A stretch of DNA of 64,000 nucleotides from Desulfovibrio sp. Fe33. GTDB lineage: Bacteria > Desulfobacterota > Desulfovibrionia > Desulfovibrionales > Desulfovibrionaceae. This document shows positions 18,584 to 27,271 of this stretch, in pieces. Each line of letters opens with the position of its first letter. Position 1 is the first letter of the stretch. The stretch covers positions 62,001 through 126,000 of the forward strand of contig NZ_JAQKGU010000001.1 of the NCBI RefSeq assembly GCF_028532725.1. The letters run 5' to 3'. Under the pieces are notes generated by a model that ran no database searches, was not told where the DNA came from, and saw only the letters and a list, made by a program, of their open reading frames with translations. The position numbers and the translations under genes were made by a program.

Positions 18584-20317
18584 CTATGATTTCGGGTTGC
18601 CTTTGGGCAGGGAGACCCTGACCACGGTGCCGGTTCGGTCGGAGGTGTCCATGGAGATGGTGCCTCCATGCGCCTCGGCGGCGAGTTTGGCGCTATAGGT
18701 GCCGAGTCCCGTGCCGTTGTGCTTGCCGTGGGTGGAGTACTTGTCGAAAAAGGTTCGCCGGACCTCGCCGGGCACGGGCAGGCTGTTGTGGATTTCCAGC
18801 ACGCAGGGGTCGCCGCTCGCGACATCCACGCGCACCGGTTGTCCGCCCGAGGCCTCCACCGCGTTTTTGAGCAGGTTCGCGGTCATTCCGTATAACAGGG
18901 TGCCGTCTCCCTCTATGTCGAGGCGCATGTCGTCCCGCACCGGCTGCCCGTCCAGCGAGGCCTCCACCCGGCAGTCCGCCTCGCGGTGCAGGGTGGTGTC
19001 CCGCACGGCGCGCATGATGATGCCCAGCCAGTCCACGGGCTGCGGCTCGTGCCGGTAGGTGCCTGATTCGAGCTTGTACAGGGTCAGGGACTGGTTGATG
19101 AGGTCCATCATCTGCATTCCCGCCTCTTCCACCACCTGGAGCATTTCCCGCTGCCGGTCGGTGATGTTCTCGTCGGCCTGCATGAGTCGGGGCAGTCCTA
19201 TGATGCCCATGAGCGGTGACTTGAGGTCGTGGCGGACGATGCGCTCCACGTCCTCCTTCAGTTTTTCCGCCGCCTTGCGCGCGGTGATGTCGAGGCCGAT
19301 GCAGAGGATGCCGGTCGCCTGGCCCATGTCGTCGACGATGACCGAGGTGCCCAGGGAAAGGGTGGCCCTGGTGTCCTTTCGGCGCAGGACTTCCGCTTCG
19401 GTGAAGGTGTGCCCGGATTTTCGATCCAGCAGCTCCTGGAAGTGGGCGCGCAGGTCCTGTCCCTGCTCGTCGGTTTCGGGCAGGAGCGTTCCGATGGCGT
19501 CGCGCCCGATCAGTTCCCCCTCGGAGAGCCCGTAAAAATTCAGTCCGTAGCGGTTGATGAAGAAGACCTTGCCCCTGGTGTCAGCCTCAAGGACGATGAA
19601 GGGGGATTGCTCCACCAGGTCGCGGTACAGCCTGCGGCTTTCCCGCAGCCGCTGCTCGGCCTCCACGCGTTGGTCTATGATTCGGTTGCTGGCCCTGGCG
19701 CCGAGAAACGTGCCCTCTTCGTTGGTCACGGGAACGCACCTGTGGGACAGCCAGTGCTGGGTGCCGTCTGGCCGGAGAATGCGGAAATCCATGGTGTCCG
19801 TCTCCACGGCCTTGTGCTCCCTGAACAGGTGCGCCTTGACCATGGGCCGGTCTTCGGGATGCACGATCCTGACCATCAGGTTCGGGTCCTTCATGAATGC
19901 CGATCGAGGATACCCGGTGATCCGCTCGCAGGAGGGCGACATGTACAGGAAGTTCCCTTCGGGCCCGCGCCAGTATTCCCAGTCGTAGGTGAAGTCGGCC
20001 ACGGTCCGGAAGCGTTCCTCGTTTCGGGCGAGCTTTTCGTTGGCCGCCTTGAGCTGCCGGAAAATGGGCCGTATTTGCAGGACGCCAAGCAGGATGATGA
20101 TGGAGACCAGCAGGCCGATGAATTCGAAGGCCGGGTCCAGCACGGCCTTGCCCTGCCAGTACATGTACAGGGTGTGCATCCGTCGGTGAACCATGCCGAT
20201 CAGGCCCGCGGCGATCAGAATCCATGACATGCGTCGGCCGGTTTCCGGGATAAGAAACAGGGCCAGCACGGCGGCCGTGAGCTGTATCCCGATGGAAGCG
20301 ATGATTATCAGGTCCAT
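18584..20317 (-). CDS. membrane PAS-PAS sensor histidine kinase
   Basis: A 577-residue sensor kinase. It has three N-terminal membrane helices (about 2-24, 31-45, 64-83), PAS 1 (about 98-215), PAS 2 (about 230-348), HisKA with phospho-acceptor His363 in RHDLKSPLMG, and a HATPase domain with N box LLKNAVEAS and G2 box GTGLGTYSAKLAAEAHGG. ATG 20317 is chosen for GGGGGA upstream; a longer frame to 20437 adds a non-family leader. No response regulator is adjacent, so it is an orphan kinase. It converges on lutC, and the signal is unknown. Confidence 0.9.
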   Translation of the reverse strand: MDLIIIASIGIQLTAAVLALFLIPETGRRMSWILIAAGLIGMVHRRMHTLYMYWQGKAVLDPAFEFIGLLVSIIILLGVLQIRPIFRQLKAANEKLARNEERFRTVADFTYDWEYWRGPEGNFLYMSPSCERITGYPRSAFMKDPNLMVRIVHPEDRPMVKAHLFREHKAVETDTMDFRILRPDGTQHWLSHRCVPVTNEEGTFLGARASNRIIDQRVEAEQRLRESRRLYRDLVEQSPFIVLEADTRGKVFFINRYGLNFYGLSEGELIGRDAIGTLLPETDEQGQDLRAHFQELLDRKSGHTFTEAEVLRRKDTRATLSLGTSVIVDDMGQATGILCIGLDITARKAAEKLKEDVERIVRHDLKSPLMGIIGLPRLMQADENITDRQREMLQVVEEAGMQMMDLINQSLTLYKLESGTYRHEPQPVDWLGIIMRAVRDTTLHREADCRVEASLDGQPVRDDMRLDIEGDGTLLYGMTANLLKNAVEASGGQPVRVDVASGDPCVLEIHNSLPVPGEVRRTFFDKYSTHGKHNGTGLGTYSAKLAAEAHGGTISMDTSDRTGTVVRVSLPKGNPKS

Positions 20318-20416
20318 GCATCCCCCTATATGTCGCAACGGAACCCGCCTTTTGGGCATACCCCCGAATCGCCCGGTTGTGCAAATGGTCTCCGTAGGAG
20401 AATCGCGCGGCGGGCC

Positions 20417-20450
20417 GAAAAAAGCAGGCCCCCGCAAAATGGCGGGGGCC
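20417..20450 (-). terminator. terminator of hsp20
   Basis: On the minus strand GGCCCCCGC pairs with GCGGGGGCC around a short loop, and TGCTTTTTT follows. It lies 77 bases past the hsp20 stop and upstream of the kinase gene. Confidence 0.8.
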
Positions 20451-20526
20451 GTTCACTAGGGGACATGCCCGGCCCGGTAGGCCGGGCGGGTCAGCATTGG
20501 GCGCGGGACCTGGGCGCGCCGGGGGA

Positions 20527-21090
20527 TCAATCCGGGGTCGAGTTCTTGACCTCGATCTTGCGCGCCGCGTTCGTCGCCTTGCCGGTCCTGGGCATGGTGA
20601 CGCACAGAACGCCCTTTTCCAGCTTGGCGGCGATCTTGTCGCGGTCCACATCCTCGGGCAGGTTGAGCACTCTGCGGAAGGCGCCCGAAGCGCGCTCCAC
20701 GCGGTAGTAGCCCTTGTCCTCGATCTTCTCTTCGCTGTGCTTTTCGGCGGACAGGATCAGGACATCGCCCTCGATTTCCACGGACAGGTCCTTTTCGTCG
20801 ACGCCCGGAAGATCGGCCTGGACGACGTATTCCTTGTCCGTGCCGTAGACGTCCACCTTGGGCCTGATGGCGACGTCCCCCATGCGGGACGGCATCGCGC
20901 CGGAGCGGAAAACGGGGTTGGAGAGTCCGAAACCGGAAAACATGGATTCGACCATGCGGTCGAATTCGGCGTGGAACTGGTCAAGCGGTGTGGCGGGTAC
21001 GCTTTCCCCCGGTTCGTTGCGACGGACCGGAAGAGTCTGCTCGTGTTCCCTCTTGAACCAATTCCAGGGGTTCAGCTTGGTGAGAGCCAT
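20527..21090 (-). CDS. Hsp20/alpha-crystallin small heat shock protein
   Basis: A 187-residue small heat shock protein. After a variable N-terminal arm (about 1-75) comes an alpha-crystallin domain of about 90 residues with PKVDVYGTDKEYVVQADLPG and GVLCVTMPRT near the C-terminus. It lacks a textbook IxI tail but ends in a short charged extension. Such proteins hold unfolding clients for refolding by other chaperones. ATG 21090 has a strong AAGGAGGA upstream. It is monocistronic, with its own terminator at 20417-20450. No CIRCE element is visible upstream. Confidence 0.93.
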   Translation of the reverse strand: MALTKLNPWNWFKREHEQTLPVRRNEPGESVPATPLDQFHAEFDRMVESMFSGFGLSNPVFRSGAMPSRMGDVAIRPKVDVYGTDKEYVVQADLPGVDEKDLSVEIEGDVLILSAEKHSEEKIEDKGYYRVERASGAFRRVLNLPEDVDRDKIAAKLEKGVLCVTMPRTGKATNAARKIEVKNSTPD

Positions 21091-21188
21091 AGCGTCCTCC
21101 TTGGAAGAAGTTGAAGATTACCTTTTGACACATCCCTGATAAGTCCTGTCCGGAAACAGTCAAGGGTCCGGCCCGGCGGGAATTGCCC

Positions 21189-21758
21189 TTAAACCGCCCG
21201 GCGCATACGGACCGGTTTTTTCCGGGCCAGCTCCAGCAACGCGCGGCCGGCGTCGGACAGTTCGCCGCTGTTGTCGATGCGCCTGAGCGCCGGGTGGCTG
21301 ACGGAGTAGTTTCCGGCCCGCTCCAGGCGCCCCTCGATTTCCGCGGCGGATTCGCGTCCGCGCAGGATGAGCCTCTGGCGGAGGATGTCCGATTCCACCG
21401 AGACAAGGACCGGAACAAGGTCCGGGTAGCGGCGCACGGCCTCGGGCAGGTAGGCCCTGGAGCCGTTGACCACCACGTTGAGGCCCGACTCCATCCAGGC
21501 GTCGATCTCGATGCCCACGCCGTAGCGGTTGCCGTGGCTGTCCCAGCTCAGGGCGAAGAGGCCGAGGTCCAGACGGGCGCGGTATTCGTCGGGCAGCAGG
21601 GCCACATGGTTTTCTCCCCCGGCGTCGGCCGGGCGGGTGATATAGCGATGGGCGAAGGCCGCCTCGCTGCCGGGGCAGTGTTTGCGGGCGTAGAGCATGA
21701 TGGAGTCCTTGCCGCAGCCGGAAGGACCGATGACGTAGATCAGATTGCCTCGGGTCAT
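21189..21758 (-). CDS. phnN: ribose 1,5-bisphosphate phosphokinase PhnN
   Basis: A 189-residue P-loop kinase of the PhnN/guanylate-kinase-like family, with Walker A GPSGCGKDS at residues 11-19. It converts ribose 1,5-bisphosphate to PRPP, the last step that recovers the ribose carrier of the C-P lyase pathway. The start overlaps the DUF1045 gene by 4 bases (ATGA). It is the last gene of the leftward operon acetyltransferase-DUF1045-phnN, beside phnF. Mid-protein landmarks are VVNGSRAYLP and the Arg-rich lid around LRQRLILRGRES. Confidence 0.92.
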   Translation of the reverse strand: MTRGNLIYVIGPSGCGKDSIMLYARKHCPGSEAAFAHRYITRPADAGGENHVALLPDEYRARLDLGLFALSWDSHGNRYGVGIEIDAWMESGLNVVVNGSRAYLPEAVRRYPDLVPVLVSVESDILRQRLILRGRESAAEIEGRLERAGNYSVSHPALRRIDNSGELSDAGRALLELARKKPVRMRRAV

Positions 21759-22474
21759 GAATTCTCCTTGGTGTTGCCGAGCTTGGCCCGGTGAATCAGC
21801 CGGAACGGGGCGGACCTGTCCGGCTGGTAAAAAAGACAGAGTTCTTCGACGGGATGCGGGCGGCCGGTGACGGGCGCGGCGAGATCGGTCAGGATGTGCG
21901 CCAGCCGTTTGCGCCGGGCCGGGTCCGCGACCCGTCCGGTCAGGGTGATGTGGAAGCGAAATTCGTCAAGGACGTAGGGATAGCCCCATTCTTCGAGAAG
22001 CCGGTCCTGCTTCGGGGTCAGGCCCGAAGCGCGCCGCTTTTCGTTTTCCGTGGCCGAGGGCGGTTTGCGCAGGGGGTGCATGGTCCGCAGGCACGCTTCG
22101 GCGGTTTCGGCCAGCCAGACCTGCTCCACCGGGACCAGGGCCAGGAACGAGCCGATTTCCCGTACGGATAGCGGGGCCAGGACGAATGGGGCAAGCCTGC
22201 CCGCCAGTTTGTCCAGCCGGTCGGTGATTTCGGCCTCGTTCATGCCGTCCGCCGGAACGAAGGGCGGCATGAGGGTGCCGTGAAATCCGTAGTGGCGCGG
22301 TGTTTCGGTGAGCGCGCGCCATTCTTCGGAAGGCAGGCCCTCCGGCAGGGGCGCGTCGACGGGCCGTCCCGTCTCGTTGTCGCGGCCGAGCCAGGCCGCG
22401 CCGAATCGGTCGAGCCCAGAGCCTCGTCCCGGAGCAAAGTAGACGCCGTATCTTTCGGTCGTGGAATCGCTCAT
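21755..22474 (-). CDS. DUF1045 2H-phosphoesterase-like phosphonate protein (possible PhnP substitute)
   Basis: A 239-residue protein of the DUF1045 family, found in many C-P lyase operons. Two HxT motifs, H65-G-T67 in [11 protein letters not shown] and H175-I-T177 in FRFHITLTG, are about 110 residues apart, the signature of the 2H phosphoesterase superfamily, whose members open cyclic phosphodiesters. No PhnP is encoded in this locus, so this protein may hydrolyse 5-phosphoribosyl 1,2-cyclic phosphate to ribose 1,5-bisphosphate for PhnN. That role is inferred from family chemistry and context. The gene overlaps both neighbours by 4 bases. Confidence 0.88.
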   Translation of the reverse strand: MSDSTTERYGVYFAPGRGSGLDRFGAAWLGRDNETGRPVDAPLPEGLPSEEWRALTETPRHYGFHGTLMPPFVPADGMNEAEITDRLDKLAGRLAPFVLAPLSVREIGSFLALVPVEQVWLAETAEACLRTMHPLRKPPSATENEKRRASGLTPKQDRLLEEWGYPYVLDEFRFHITLTGRVADPARRKRLAHILTDLAAPVTGRPHPVEELCLFYQPDRSAPFRLIHRAKLGNTKENS

Positions 22475-23121
22475 GCTTCCGCGTTCCCCTCATATTTGTC
22501 GAGAAAGGCTTCGACGGTCAGTTCGCGGAAGTCGGGAAGGGCCTTTTGCAGGTACTCGTGCGGCCAATCCCACCAGGCCAGGCGCAGGAGCCGTTGGCGC
22601 ACGGGCGCGGGGAACCGTTCGCGGATCATCCGGGCCGGGACGCCGCCCACCACCGCGTATGGGGGCACGTCCCTGGAGACCACGGCCCCGGCCCCGACCA
22701 CGGCGCCGTGGCCCACGGTCACGCCGGGCAGGATGACGGCTCCGTGGCCGATCCATACGTCACAGCCGATGCGGGTTCGCTGCGCGCGCCGCCATTCGAA
22801 GACGGTTTCGTCGTCCGGGCCGAAACCGTAGCGCTCGCTGCGGTAGGTGAAGTGGTGTTGGGAGGCTCGCCACATGGGGTGGTTGGTCGGCCCGATGCGC
22901 ACGTCGGCCGCGATGGAGGCGAACTTGCCGATGTCGGCGTGGGCCACGTCGCAGCCCGGGCTCAGGTAGGCGTAGTCGCCCAGGACGGATTCGAGCATCA
23001 GGCAGTTGTCCAGGACCTCGGTGTAGGCTCCCAGGGAACTGTCGCGGATGTCCGCCGTGGGGTGGATCACGGGGGCCGGGCCGAGCCTGACCTTCTCTTG
23101 CGGGTTCGAATTATTGTTCAT
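22471..23121 (-). CDS. hexapeptide-repeat acetyltransferase of phosphonate operon
   Basis: A 216-residue left-handed beta-helix acetyltransferase (DapH/CatB type). Hexapeptide repeats run from about residue 20 to 165, including the CoA-site stretch [20 protein letters not shown] and [12 protein letters not shown]. Proteins of this subgroup are recurrent partners of C-P lyase genes and are thought to acetylate aminoalkylphosphonates, by analogy with GNAT-type PhnO; the substrate here is not shown. ATG 23121 has CAGGA upstream; a frame from 23160 adds a leader without support. It is the first gene of the leftward auxiliary operon. Confidence 0.87.
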   Translation of the reverse strand: MNNNSNPQEKVRLGPAPVIHPTADIRDSSLGAYTEVLDNCLMLESVLGDYAYLSPGCDVAHADIGKFASIAADVRIGPTNHPMWRASQHHFTYRSERYGFGPDDETVFEWRRAQRTRIGCDVWIGHGAVILPGVTVGHGAVVGAGAVVSRDVPPYAVVGGVPARMIRERFPAPVRQRLLRLAWWDWPHEYLQKALPDFRELTVEAFLDKYEGNAEA

Positions 23122-23243
23122 GGGTCCTGACTGACAAATGCGCCGGGTTTGGAAAAGCACGGAAGCGCATCATTTCCGCGACAAATACGACGGCAAGGTT
23201 ACAACAAGTTGAAATAGCGGTTTTATGCGCACAGGTGGCGGAC

Positions 23244-23251
23244 TTGTCTAG
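23244..23251. promoter_or_regulatory. possible PhnF half-site
   Basis: TTGTCTAG repeats the left arm and centre of the palindrome at 24106-24121. The right arm here is TGTG rather than ACAA. It lies 123 bases upstream of the acetyltransferase start, in the gap that must hold that operon's promoter. It is a weak call based on sequence likeness. Confidence 0.3.
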
Positions 23252-23338
23252 TGTGCCGCACCCGCCCTTGTCCTACCAGGAGGCCGAACGCGGCCCGAAT
23301 TCCGGGCCGGACAAGCCCCGGACACGGACATGATCGTA

Positions 23339-24058
23339 TCACGGTTCAACCAGAATCTGCACCCAATCGCTGGCGAACAGGCAGACCCCGAATTCCACGG
23401 GTACGCCGGACTCGTCCACGTTGACGCCTTCGGTGACGAGCACCGGGCGGCTTTTGGGCTGGCGCAGCTCGCGGGCCTCCTCGGTCGTGGGCATTCGCGC
23501 GATGATTTTGGTCCGTTTGCGGGAGTAGTCGGCGACGCCGAAGTGCTCCAGCGTCCGGGTGACGGATTGCAGCTCCCGGTAGATGCGGACCATGCCCGGG
23601 AACAGGGCGCGAGGGAAGAAGGCCGTGGAGTAGCTGATGCGCCTTCCATCCGCCTCGCCCGCGCTGGTGATGCGGGTGACCACCTCGCCCGGCTCGATGC
23701 CGAGCGCTTCGGCCACCTGCGCGTCCGCTTCCGTGTCCACGGCCTGGAGCAGGATGTTGCCAGGCGCGCGCCGTTGGCGGGAGAGGTTCTCGCTGAACCG
23801 CGTCCGGCGGCTGACCGGGTAGTGGATGACCGGCTCGCGCACGAAGGAGCCGCGTCCCTGCTCCACGCGGATCAGCCCGTCCCCCTCAAGCACGGACAGG
23901 GCGCGCCGGATGGTGTGGCGGTTGACGCCGAACTCCCCGGACAGGCTGCTCTCGGAGGGCAGCCGATCTCCCGGTCCGAAGCGGCCGGTGGAGATCGCCG
24001 ACTTCAGCTTCTCATGGATTTGCCGCCACAGGGCGACCCCTTTTCCGCGCGTGAGCAT
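23339..24058 (-). CDS. phnF: GntR/UTRA-family regulator PhnF
   Basis: A 239-residue HutC-subfamily regulator. The GntR winged helix is at about residues 10-75 (WRQIHEKLKSAISTGRF, then SESSLSGEFGVNRHTIRRAL), and the UTRA ligand-binding domain spans 95-235. ATG 24058 is chosen because a GntR protein begins here; the open frame continues upstream to 25282 antisense through phnG and phnH, which is a shadow. It is divergent from phnG, with a perfect palindrome in the 81-base gap, the usual setting for PhnF repression of the C-P lyase operon. The ligand is unknown. Confidence 0.92.
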   Translation of the reverse strand: MLTRGKGVALWRQIHEKLKSAISTGRFGPGDRLPSESSLSGEFGVNRHTIRRALSVLEGDGLIRVEQGRGSFVREPVIHYPVSRRTRFSENLSRQRRAPGNILLQAVDTEADAQVAEALGIEPGEVVTRITSAGEADGRRISYSTAFFPRALFPGMVRIYRELQSVTRTLEHFGVADYSRKRTKIIARMPTTEEARELRQPKSRPVLVTEGVNVDESGVPVEFGVCLFASDWVQILVEP

Positions 24059-24105
24059 GGACGCACCTCGAATCGTTTTTTTCCCGGCAGAGCACAGGCC
24101 CGGCC

Positions 24106-24121
24106 GGTTGTCTAGACAACC
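24106..24121. promoter_or_regulatory. perfect 16-bp palindrome, probable PhnF operator
   Basis: GGTTGTCTAGACAACC is an exact palindrome in the phnF-phnG gap, 18 bases before the phnG ATG and 47 bases before the phnF ATG. Position and symmetry fit a dimeric GntR-family repressor controlling both directions. Direct binding is inferred. Confidence 0.75.
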
Positions 24122-24139
24122 AGAGAGGATTTCACAGAA

Positions 24140-24619
24140 ATGAAACCCGACAGTGACATGAAGACCCCCATGGACCGGATAACCAGAGCCAGAAAGGATT
24201 GGATGGGGGTTCTCGCCCGGACAGGAACAGAGGGCCTGGAAGCCGCTTTCGCGCGGCTCGAACCGGAGCCCCGATACGAATATCTGCGCCCGCCCGAGGT
24301 GGGCATGACCATGGTCCGGGCCAGGGCCGAAGCCGGGGGTGAACGGTTCAACCTCGGCGAAATGACCATGTGCCGCTGTTCGGTCCGTCTTGAGGACGGC
24401 AGCGTGGGCCACGGGTACGTGGCCGGACGCGACCGGCGGCACGCCGAATTGGCGGCGTTGTTCGACGCGCTGCTTCAGGACCCGGAATCGGGCCCCGCCC
24501 TGCGCCGGGCCGTTATCGACCCGCTGGCCGACGCCCTCGCTGAGGGACGCCGGGAGCGGGCAGCCAAAACCGCAGCCACCAGGGTGAACTTCTTCACCAT
24601 GGTTCGCGGCGAAGACTAG
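24140..24619 (+). CDS. phnG: C-P lyase complex subunit PhnG
   Basis: A 159-residue PhnG. Family core: RKDWMGVLARTG near the N-terminus, then MTMVRARAEAGGERFNLGEM and SVGHGYVAGRDRRHAELAA. With PhnI, PhnH and PhnL it helps form alpha-D-ribose 1-methylphosphonate 5-triphosphate from ATP and a phosphonate. ATG 24140 has AGAGG upstream. An internal ATG seven codons in is possible but less well placed. It is first in the seven-gene rightward operon phnGHIJKLM, directly behind the probable PhnF operator. Confidence 0.93.
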   Translation: MKPDSDMKTPMDRITRARKDWMGVLARTGTEGLEAAFARLEPEPRYEYLRPPEVGMTMVRARAEAGGERFNLGEMTMCRCSVRLEDGSVGHGYVAGRDRRHAELAALFDALLQDPESGPALRRAVIDPLADALAEGRRERAAKTAATRVNFFTMVRGED

Positions 24620-24628
24620 GGAGTACCC

Positions 24629-25225
24629 ATGCAAGGACACGCCATTGACGCGGCCAGGGAGCCGCGCGACCCGGCCCTTGAAAACCAGCGAATTTTCCGG
24701 GCCATACTGCTGACAATGTCTCGGCCCGGCACGGTCACCGTGCTCGGCAATTGGCCCAAGCCGCCCAAGGGGCTGCATCCGGCCGCGGCCGCGGTCTGCC
24801 TGGCCCTGGTGGACATGGACACGCCCCTGTGGATGGGGCCGTCCGCCCCCCTGGATATCCAGACATACCTGCGCTTCCACTGCGGCTGCGCCGTCACGCC
24901 CAAGCCCGCGGGCGCGGCCTTCGGCCTGGTTCTCGACGGGCAGGATCTGCCGGATCTCGAGCAGTTTCATCCCGGGGACCTCGAATACCCGGACCGCTCG
25001 GCCACTCTCATCATCCAGGTCAAATCCATGAATGTCGGCCGAGGCATTCCGTTGAGCGGACCCGGCATCCAGGGCGAGACCCGGCTGCACGTGGACGGGC
25101 TCAACCCCGATTTCTGGCGGTCCCTGCAACGGAACGCCCGGCGTTTCCCGCTGGGGTACGACGTGATTCTGGCAACGCAAACGGAGATCGTCTCGCTTCC
25201 GAGGACGATCCAGGTGGGGATGTAA
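24629..25225 (+). CDS. phnH: C-P lyase complex subunit PhnH
   Basis: A 198-residue PhnH, a PLP-transferase-like fold without cofactor that sits in the PhnGHIJ core. Family landmarks are NQRIFRAILLTMSRPGTV, LVDMDTPLW and the C-terminal PLGYDVILATQTEIVSLPRT. The start is nine bases after phnG with GGGAG upstream. It is needed for PhnI-dependent transfer of the phosphonate to ribose. Order and spacing are standard for phn operons. Confidence 0.94.
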   Translation: MQGHAIDAAREPRDPALENQRIFRAILLTMSRPGTVTVLGNWPKPPKGLHPAAAAVCLALVDMDTPLWMGPSAPLDIQTYLRFHCGCAVTPKPAGAAFGLVLDGQDLPDLEQFHPGDLEYPDRSATLIIQVKSMNVGRGIPLSGPGIQGETRLHVDGLNPDFWRSLQRNARRFPLGYDVILATQTEIVSLPRTIQVGM

Positions 25226-25226
25226 G

Positions 25227-26336
25227 GTGTACGTAGCCGTCAAGGGTGGCGAAAAGGCCATCGACAACGCCCATCGGCTCATGGCCGAGGAGCGCCGGGG
25301 GGATGCGTCCGTCCCGGAACTGACTGTGGAGCAGATTCTTCAACAAATGAGTCTGGCCGTGGACCGGGTCATGAGCGAGGGGTCGCTCTACGATCCGTGG
25401 CTGGCGGCCCTGGCCGTGAAACAGGCGCGCGGCGACCTGGTGGAGGCGATCTTTCTCCTGCGGGCCTACCGGACGACCCTGCCGAGGCTGTATGATTCCC
25501 TGCCCGTGGACACCGCGTCCATGGAAGTCCGCCGCCGCATCTCGGCTACCTTCAAGGATGTTCCCGGAGGCCAGGTGCTCGGACCGACCTTCGACTACAC
25601 CCACCGGCTCCTGGACTTCTCCCTGGCCGCCGGAACCCCGCCCGAAGCCGCCGCCCAAGAGGCCGCGGACAACGACGAGGAGACGCCCCTGTCGCGGGTC
25701 ATGGATCTCCTGGCCGACGAAGGGCTGGTGGACCGGCCCACGGAGGACGGGACCAAGCCCGTGGGCGACATCACCAAGGACCCCATGACTTTCCCGGCTT
25801 CCCGCGACGTGCGGTTGCAGAACCTGGCGCGCGGCGACGAGGGCTTCCTGTTGGCGCTCGGCTATTCGAGCCAGCGCGGATTCGGCGACAACCACCCGTT
25901 CGCGGGTGAAATCCGCATGGGCGAGGTGGCGGTGTCCATCTGCCCGGACGAGCTCGGCTTCGAAGTGGAGATCGGCGACATCACTGTGTCCGAATGCGAA
26001 ATGGTCACCAGCTTCAAGGGCTCCAAGGACGAGCTGCCCCGGTTCACGCGCGGGTACGGCCTGTCCTTCGGCTATAACGAGCGCAAGGTCATGGCCATGT
26101 CCCTGGTGGACCGCTCGCTCCAGGCGCGCGAGCTGGGCGAGGACATCGTCGCTCCCTCGCAGGACGAGGAGTTCGTCCTCTACCACAGCGACAACGTGGA
26201 GGCGCAGGGCTTTGTCCAGCACCTCAAGCTCCCGCATTACGTGGACTTCCAGGCCGACCTGGTGATGGTCCGGGCCATGCGGGCCGAAATTCTCAAACGG
26301 GCCGAGTCCAAGGCCGAGACCGGGGAGGCCGCATGA
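25227..26336 (+). CDS. phnI: C-P lyase core subunit PhnI
   Basis: A 369-residue PhnI, the nucleosidase-type subunit that, with G, H and L, displaces adenine from ATP with the phosphonate. The N-terminus MYVAVKGGEKAIDNAHRL is typical. The start is GTG 25227, one base after the phnH stop, with GGTGGGGA upstream. Conserved blocks include YSSQRGFGDNHPFAGEIR and EFVLYHSDNVEAQGFVQHLKLPHYVDFQ (read in parts), the latter near the C-terminus. It overlaps phnJ by 4 bases (ATGA). Confidence 0.95.
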   Translation: MYVAVKGGEKAIDNAHRLMAEERRGDASVPELTVEQILQQMSLAVDRVMSEGSLYDPWLAALAVKQARGDLVEAIFLLRAYRTTLPRLYDSLPVDTASMEVRRRISATFKDVPGGQVLGPTFDYTHRLLDFSLAAGTPPEAAAQEAADNDEETPLSRVMDLLADEGLVDRPTEDGTKPVGDITKDPMTFPASRDVRLQNLARGDEGFLLALGYSSQRGFGDNHPFAGEIRMGEVAVSICPDELGFEVEIGDITVSECEMVTSFKGSKDELPRFTRGYGLSFGYNERKVMAMSLVDRSLQARELGEDIVAPSQDEEFVLYHSDNVEAQGFVQHLKLPHYVDFQADLVMVRAMRAEILKRAESKAETGEAA

Positions 26337-27271
26337 CCGTCGCCCAGGCTCCCGCCTCCACCGAGGCGGGCTACAATTACGGATATCTGAACGAGCAGAC
26401 CAAGCGGATGATCCGCAGGGCCATCCTCAAGGCCGTGGCCATCCCCGGCTACCAGGTGCCCTTTGCGGGACGCGAGATGCCCATGCCCTACGGCTGGGGC
26501 ACGGGCGGCATCCAGTTGTCCGCCTCCATCCTCGGTCCCGACGATGTCTTCAAGGTCATCGACCAGGGCGCGGACGACACCACCAACGCGGTCTCCATCC
26601 GCAAGTTCTTCGCCAAGGTCACCGGAGTGGAGACCACGGAGAGGACCGGCGAGGCCACGGTCATCCAGACCCGCCATCGCATCCCCGAGACGCCGCTCGC
26701 CGAGGGCCAGATCATGGTCTACCAGGTGCCTATCCCCGAGCCGTTGCGCTGGGTGGAGCCGCGCGAGACCGAGACCCGCAAGATGCACGCCCTTGAGGAA
26801 TACGGGGTCATGCACGTCCAGCTCTACGAGGACATCGCCCGCCACGGGCGCATCGCCACCAACTTCATGTATCCGGTCAAGGTCAACGGGCGGTACATCA
26901 TGAGCCCGTCGCCCATCCCCAAGTTCGACAACCCCAAGCTGGACAACTCCCCGGCCCTGCACGTCTTCGGCGCGGGACGCGAGAAGCGCATATACGCCAT
27001 TCCTCCCTACACCGAGGTCAAGAGCCTGGATTTCGAGGACTTCCCGTTCACCGTGGAGACCTGGGACGGGTGCTGCGCCCTGTGCGGGGCCGAAGACAGC
27101 TATCTGGACGAGGTCATCCTCGACGACGCGGGCGAGCGCATGTTCGTCTGCTCGGACACAGACTATTGCGCCACCCGCCGCAGCCAGGGCCATCTCGGCC
27201 CCATGGCCGGCCGCGAGGACTTGGCGGAACTCACGGGCGCTCCGTCCGGAAACAACGGGAGGAACGCATGA
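26333..27271 (+). CDS. phnJ: radical-SAM carbon-phosphorus lyase PhnJ
   Basis: A 312-residue PhnJ, the Fe-S enzyme that cleaves the C-P bond to release alkane and 5-phosphoribosyl 1,2-cyclic phosphate. The cluster cysteines are C248, C251 and C273 (C-x2-C-x21-C), with C279 as the proposed thiyl cysteine. The spacing is identical to E. coli C241/C244/C266/C272 with an offset of seven, and G39 matches the glycyl-radical Gly32. An extra C247 precedes the motif. It overlaps phnI and phnK by 4 bases each, so the core is co-translated. All key residues are present. Confidence 0.96.
   Translation: MTVAQAPASTEAGYNYGYLNEQTKRMIRRAILKAVAIPGYQVPFAGREMPMPYGWGTGGIQLSASILGPDDVFKVIDQGADDTTNAVSIRKFFAKVTGVETTERTGEATVIQTRHRIPETPLAEGQIMVYQVPIPEPLRWVEPRETETRKMHALEEYGVMHVQLYEDIARHGRIATNFMYPVKVNGRYIMSPSPIPKFDNPKLDNSPALHVFGAGREKRIYAIPPYTEVKSLDFEDFPFTVETWDGCCALCGAEDSYLDEVILDDAGERMFVCSDTDYCATRRSQGHLGPMAGREDLAELTGAPSGNNGRNA

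Noticed and set aside
24059-25282. Long N-terminal extension of phnF
   Set aside because: It runs antisense through phnG and phnH; GntR proteins start at the ATG at 24058.
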